Assembly: GCA_023396555.1 (NCBI GenBank) | Contig: JAEWWC010000183.1 | Location: 1-16,862, forward strand | DNA length: 16,862 nt | From: Bacillota bacterium | Lineage (GTDB): Bacteria; Bacillota; Clostridia; Christensenellales; SZUA-584 | Reading direction: 5' to 3' | Part shown: positions 13,815 through 16,862 of the stretch, piece by piece | Position numbering within the stretch: position 1 is the first letter of the stretch | Layout of the letters: every line of letters begins with the position of its first letter | The notes under the pieces: model-generated | The model's database searches: none | Told to the model about the DNA's origin: nothing | What the model saw: only the letters and a program-made list of their open reading frames with translations | Made by a program: the position numbers and the translations under genes

Positions 13815-13881
13815 GTGGGGCGCGGCACGATTTAAGACCGTGGGACTCTGCCCCACTCCCCGCTGGAGACATTGTCTCCAG
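13815..13881 (+). repeat. intergenic mosaic hairpin repeat, copy A
   Basis: GTGGGGC (13815-13821) is complementary to GCCCCAC (13850-13856). A TCCCCG spacer and a near-perfect dyad follow: CTGGAGACA (13863-13871) with TGTCTCCAG (13873-13881). The order 'G-rich/C-rich hairpin, CCCC spacer, GGAGAC/GGGAC dyad' is repeated in inverse orientation at 13946-13990. No coding potential is seen between 13800 and 14018. Nothing else stands out in that stretch. Confidence 0.6.
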
Positions 13882-13945
13882 ACCTCTTTATTTCACCGAT
13901 ACCTTCTAGATATACGTAAAGTTAATTAAGTGTCGAAGTGGGATT

Positions 13946-13990
13946 CTTAAGGGACGTGTCCCTTAAGTGGGGTGCGGGGCAGCGCTCCGC
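13946..13990 (-). repeat. intergenic mosaic hairpin repeat, copy B (inverted relative to A)
   Basis: CTTAAGGGAC (13946-13955) and GTCCCTTAAG (13958-13967) form a perfect 10-bp dyad with a 2-nt centre. A second hairpin follows, GCGGGGC (13974-13980) with GCTCCGC (13984-13990). Read on the minus strand, the 17-nt core GCGGAGCGCTGCCCCGC aligns with GTGGGACTCTGCCCCAC of copy A at 12 of 17 positions, and both are followed by NCCCCRCT and then a dyad. Confidence 0.6.
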
Positions 13991-14018
13991 GACCTTTCCC
14001 ATTATCCCTCTTTCAAGA

Positions 14019-14891
14019 TCAGCGCTTCAGTATCTCCTCCAGCGCGGGTATCGCGGAGCCTTCGCGCAGCATGGGCGCAAACAGATCGCCCGTGCGCTCC
14101 AGCCGCTGCACGGCGTTTTTGAGGTTGAAGTCGCACGGCACCACGCCTCGGGCCAGTTCGTCCCACGGCACCGGCATGGACACGGCCCCGCAGGCCACCG
14201 CGCGCGGCGAATATACCGACACGATACTCTTGCCCGGCCCCATCTGCAGATAGTCGAAATACAGCTTTCGGCCCCGGTTTTTTACAATGCGCTCGACCGT
14301 CATCTTTTCGGGGTAACGGGAAGCGAAATACTGCCCGAAGAACAGGTTGATCTTGCGCCCTTCAGCAAACGTCATGCGGCGCGTAGGGATATACACCTGC
14401 AGCCCCGACGCGCCGGATGTTTTGGCATAGCTCCTGACACCCAGCCCCTCCAGCGTGCTGTGCACGATCAGCGCGCACTCGCGTACGTCTTCAAACGTCT
14501 GCCCCTCCGAGGGGTCGAGGTCGAACACCAGCGCCGTCAGCGTGCCGTTTGCGTCTCCAAACGGAGTATGAAACTCCAGCGCCGCCATCGTGCCCAGCCA
14601 AACCAGCGTCTCCACACTGTTGAGATCGACGAATTCGTCTCCGTCCGCCGTCACCGTTTTCACCCAGTCGGGCGCGCCGTTGGGCGGCCTTTTCTGGTAG
14701 AAGAAATCCGTGCCCACGCCATGCGGGTAGCGCAGGCATGTGAGCGGTTTGCCCGCCGTGTGCGGCAGCAGGTACGGTGCCAGCCCCGCCAGCGCCTTAA
14801 GGTATTCCGCTTTTGTCACGCCAATCTCCGGCCAGAGCGGCTTGTCCGGGTTGTTAAGCGTTATTTCTCGCTCTTTGACTGAGAGCTTCAT
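14019..14891 (-). CDS. ligD: LigD-type NHEJ polymerase/primase (stand-alone POL domain)
   Basis: This 290-residue archaeo-eukaryotic primase-fold polymerase adds nucleotides at broken DNA ends during non-homologous end joining. Catalytic motif I is FDLDP with D124 and D126, motif II is KTSGASGLQVYIP (157-169), and the third metal Asp is likely D213 in YFDYLQ. The N-terminal LNNPDKPLWPEIGVTKAEYL and YQKRPPNGAPDWV are typical. In many LigD polymerases motif II reads GLHV; here His is Gln (residue 165). The protein covers only the POL domain, without ligase or nuclease parts. AAAGGGA lies 7 nt before the ATG. It is downstream of ku and the ligase on the same strand, but 228 nt of hairpin-containing DNA separates it from the ligase, so co-transcription is uncertain. 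Confidence 0.92.
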   Translation of the reverse strand: MKLSVKEREITLNNPDKPLWPEIGVTKAEYLKALAGLAPYLLPHTAGKPLTCLRYPHGVGTDFFYQKRPPNGAPDWVKTVTADGDEFVDLNSVETLVWLGTMAALEFHTPFGDANGTLTALVFDLDPSEGQTFEDVRECALIVHSTLEGLGVRSYAKTSGASGLQVYIPTRRMTFAEGRKINLFFGQYFASRYPEKMTVERIVKNRGRKLYFDYLQMGPGKSIVSVYSPRAVACGAVSMPVPWDELARGVVPCDFNLKNAVQRLERTGDLFAPMLREGSAIPALEEILKR

Positions 14892-14938
14892 TTTTAGTTC
14901 CCTTTCTGCGACCGTGGCGGCGCTGCCTCCACACCTTC

Positions 14939-14963
14939 TCTAAAGGGGCACCGCCCCTTTAGA
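14939..14963. repeat. perfect 11-bp intergenic hairpin between ligase and polymerase genes
   Basis: TCTAAAGGGGC (14939-14949) and GCCCCTTTAGA (14953-14963) pair perfectly around ACC. There is no T-tract on either strand, so it is not a typical terminator. Its style (short dyad with GGGG/CCCC) resembles the repeats at 13815-13990. Confidence 0.6.
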
Positions 14964-15051
14964 ATCCCGTCAGGGAAATGCCTACGGCTTTCCCATTTAT
15001 TATTAATGTTTAACCGTCGCTATCAGCATATTGAAGGTTTTTGGAGTCCGC

Positions 15052-15078
15052 AGAACCTTTTTCCTCAAAAAAGGTTCT
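15052..15078. repeat. perfect 11-bp intergenic hairpin with A/T-rich arms
   Basis: AGAACCTTTTT (15052-15062) and AAAAAGGTTCT (15068-15078) pair perfectly around CCTCA. The T- and A-runs are inside the stem, not after it. It lies 42 nt beyond the stop of the DNA ligase gene. Confidence 0.6.
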
Positions 15079-15119
15079 GTGCCGTCGGAGGAGCCCTATG
15101 CCCTTCTAACAAACGCCCC

Positions 15120-16013
15120 TCACATGCTGATCTCCTCACCCGTCGCTTCCTCAGCGGGACGGTCGGAGAACCCCAGCAGCACAGGGTGGCGCATCGTGCC
15201 GTCCGCCGTCCACTCCGCGAACTTCACCCAGCACGTGAGCCGTGGCAGCACGCGCATCACATCGCCCCCCACGCAGCTGCTTTCCTTCAGCGTATAGTCC
15301 AGCAGCAGGCGGCGCGTCTCGTCTGACAGCCCCGAGCCCGCGTGTCCCACCGGCGTCAGCACGCCGTCGCGGTACACAGCCAGTTCCAGCGACGCAGGCT
15401 GGTCGTTGTTCATGCGCAGCCCCGTGACGGCGCACAGCATCTTTCGGGCGGTCTTGGTCTTGAACCAGTTGTTATGTGCCTTGCCCGCCGTGTACGAGCT
15501 GTCCAACCGCTTGGAGACGACGCCCTCCATGTTCTCCCGCTTCATCAGCGCGTACAGCGCCTCTCCGTCTGCAAAATCGTCCGCCAACGCCGCTACGGGA
15601 CTGGGAGTGAAGTGTGCGCGCAACAGTTGCTGTCGCTCTACCAGCGGCAAGCTGCGCAGGTTCCGTCCGTTCAGCTCCAGCAGGTCGAACCCGATGTAGC
15701 GCACCGGCCAGCGGGACGCACCCGGTCCGCCGTACGAGCGACTGCGCTTTAAGACGTGGTAGAACGACGGCTTCCCGTCCACGAACGCCACGATCTCCCC
15801 GTCGACCACCGCCTGTGCCGCGTCCGTCTGCCGAGCCAAGGCCGCCAACTCCGGGTATTGCGCCGTGCACTCACGCCCGCTCTTGCCGAACACGCGCACG
15901 CTGCCGCTGTCCACCAGCGCCACGCCGCGCACGCCGTCCCATTTGATCTGGTGGACGAACCCTGGCTCCGTCACCACCTGCGGCACGCGCACCGGCTCCA
16001 TGCAGACATACAC
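15120..16013 (-). CDS. ATP-dependent DNA ligase (LigD-type LIG domain)
   Basis: This 297-residue ligase would seal the ends in NHEJ. The adenylation domain (about 1-190) carries the nucleophile K24 in motif I KWDGVR. VVDGEIVAF is at 69-77, FDLLELNG at 109-116, motif IV EGVVSKR at 163-169 and motif V WFKTKT at 183-188. An OB-fold follows (about 195-290), with WVKFAEWTADGTMRHP near its end. It corresponds to the ligase part of LigD without fused polymerase or 3'-phosphoesterase domains. The GTG start lies 1 nt after the Ku stop (TAG C GTG), which suggests translational coupling; the ATG four codons later (16001) is the alternative and has no better ribosome site. The order ku-ligase supports the NHEJ role. 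Confidence 0.93.
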   Translation of the reverse strand: MYVCMEPVRVPQVVTEPGFVHQIKWDGVRGVALVDSGSVRVFGKSGRECTAQYPELAALARQTDAAQAVVDGEIVAFVDGKPSFYHVLKRSRSYGGPGASRWPVRYIGFDLLELNGRNLRSLPLVERQQLLRAHFTPSPVAALADDFADGEALYALMKRENMEGVVSKRLDSSYTAGKAHNNWFKTKTARKMLCAVTGLRMNNDQPASLELAVYRDGVLTPVGHAGSGLSDETRRLLLDYTLKESSCVGGDVMRVLPRLTCWVKFAEWTADGTMRHPVLLGFSDRPAEEATGEEISM

Positions 16014-16014
16014 G

Positions 16015-16836
16015 CTACTTCGCCTGCCTCTGCGGCGCGCTTTGCTCCGCCTTCTTCTGCTCCGTGCGCTCCACGCTGGCCTTCAGCGCCTCCATCAGGT
16101 CGATCACGTTGGATTCCGGCATATCCGGCTGCGCCACCACCTGCCGCCCCGCAATACGGTCTTCGATGATGCGGCGCAGCGCCTCGCGGTAGGTGTCGGT
16201 GTACTTGGACGGGTCGAATGCCGCCGTCAAGTTCCCGATCAGCTTTTCCGCGATGTCCATCTCCTTCTCGTCCGTCTTCATATCGTGCGGGAGCGCGGGC
16301 ACCTCGGATACGGGGCGTATCTCGTCCGGATAGAATATCGTCTCCAGCACCATCGCTTCGCCGTATATGCGCAGCACGCACAGCGTCTGCTTGTCCCGCA
16401 TCGTCACACGCGCCACCGCGATGCGCCCCGAACGCGCCATCGCTTCCCGCAGCAGGTTGTACGCTTTGGTGCTGGCCGCAATCTCGGCCTGCGGCGCGAG
16501 GTAATACGTTTTGTCGAAGTAGATGGGGTCGATCTCCGCGAGGTTCACGAAGTCCACGATCTCGATGGTGCGCGCCTGCACCTCGGCCTTAGCGGATTCG
16601 AAATCCTCCTCCGATATGATCACGAATTTGCCCGGCTCGTATTCGAAGCCCTTGACGATGTCGTCCGGCTTCACCTCCTCGCCGCACAGCGGGCACACCT
16701 TCTGGTACTTCACCGGCGTGTGGCATTTCTTATGGAGCTGGCGGAAACGGATGTCCTTTTCCTCCGTCGCGGCAAACATCTTTATGGGGATGCTGACCAA
16801 TCCGAAGCTGATCGCCCCCTTAAACATCGCATGCAT
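16015..16836 (-). CDS. ku: bacterial Ku protein (NHEJ end-binding)
   Basis: This 273-residue homodimeric DNA-end-binding protein recruits the ligase and polymerase to double-strand breaks. The start MHAMFKGAISFGLVSIPIKM is highly characteristic, as are YFDKTYYLAPQ and VLRIYGEAMVLETIFYPDEIR. C38, C48 and C51 (KKCHTPVKYQKVCPLCGEEV) mark the Cys-containing beta-barrel insert seen in many bacterial Ku proteins. A lysine/glutamine-rich polar tail (about 250-273) follows the core; such tails can contribute to DNA binding or ligase recruitment. AAAGGA lies about 9 nt before the ATG. The gene is first in the ku-ligase pair; upstream sequence runs out of the window after 26 nt, so its promoter is not visible. 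Confidence 0.95.
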   Translation of the reverse strand: MHAMFKGAISFGLVSIPIKMFAATEEKDIRFRQLHKKCHTPVKYQKVCPLCGEEVKPDDIVKGFEYEPGKFVIISEEDFESAKAEVQARTIEIVDFVNLAEIDPIYFDKTYYLAPQAEIAASTKAYNLLREAMARSGRIAVARVTMRDKQTLCVLRIYGEAMVLETIFYPDEIRPVSEVPALPHDMKTDEKEMDIAEKLIGNLTAAFDPSKYTDTYREALRRIIEDRIAGRQVVAQPDMPESNVIDLMEALKASVERTEQKKAEQSAPQRQAK

Positions 16837-16862
16837 CGCAAAAGTCCTTTCTCATGCTGATG

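Noticed and set aside
13938..14882. 314-residue plus-strand ORF opposite the LigD polymerase
   Set aside because: Arg/His-rich antisense shadow with no motif, opposite a gene with intact catalytic residues.
13815..15078. CRISPR array or classical insertion sequence in the hairpin-rich gaps
   Set aside because: There is no regularly spaced direct repeat and no transposase ORF; the elements are individual inverted repeats with differing arms.
15865..16860. 331-residue plus-strand ORF opposite Ku and the ligase
   Set aside because: Antisense shadow; it runs across the Ku-ligase junction and its His/Arg/Leu-rich composition is typical of reverse frames of GC-rich genes.

Overview
The window looks like chromosomal DNA from a Bacillota/Clostridia-type bacterium. 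The evidence is a T-box-controlled thrS, a YtxC-family sporulation protein, an EndoA-type MazF, YitT and PadR proteins, strong AGGAGG-like ribosome binding sites, and use of GTG and TTG starts. It appears moderately GC-rich for that group, with no strong compositional break between genes. A more precise placement (for example Christensenellales or Oscillospirales) would be a guess.

Layout. 1-1239 (+): a PadR regulator and a metallo-beta-lactamase-fold hydrolase in a two-gene operon. 1242-2617 (-): an uncharacterised acidic protein followed by a HAD-IB phosphatase, convergent with the first operon and only 2 nt away from it. 2792-6733 (+): YtxC, an amidohydrolase, MazF without an adjacent antitoxin, a YitT membrane protein and a DUF308/HdeD-like membrane protein. 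6863-9247 (+): a small remnant ORF resembling the end of flagellar MotB, then a consensus promoter, a complete threonine T-box leader and thrS. 9413-9685 (-): a small SHOCT-domain membrane protein. 9948-11204 (+): an MFS transporter. 11279-12049 (-): a secreted peptidoglycan-binding protein. 12113-13585 (-): an antibiotic-resistance-type ABC-F ATPase with an elaborate 5' leader. 13815-15078: intergenic hairpin repeats around a LigD polymerase gene. 14019-16836 (-): a bacterial NHEJ module read Ku, then ATP-dependent DNA ligase, then LigD-type polymerase.

How the genes work together. The clearest functional unit is the NHEJ set. Ku binds broken ends, the primase-like polymerase fills or extends them, and the ligase seals them. 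The ligase and polymerase activities, often fused in LigD, are separate proteins here. The T-box couples thrS expression to uncharged tRNA-Thr. The ABC-F leader has four segments that can pair in alternative ways, two very short upstream ORFs, and a terminator-like hairpin covering the ABC-F ribosome binding site. That is the arrangement expected for ribosome-stalling attenuation, and it is the most interesting regulatory structure in the window.

Everything here was read by eye from the sequence. No homology search, folding program or motif scan was run, so family assignments rest on recognised motifs and RNA structures on manual base pairing.
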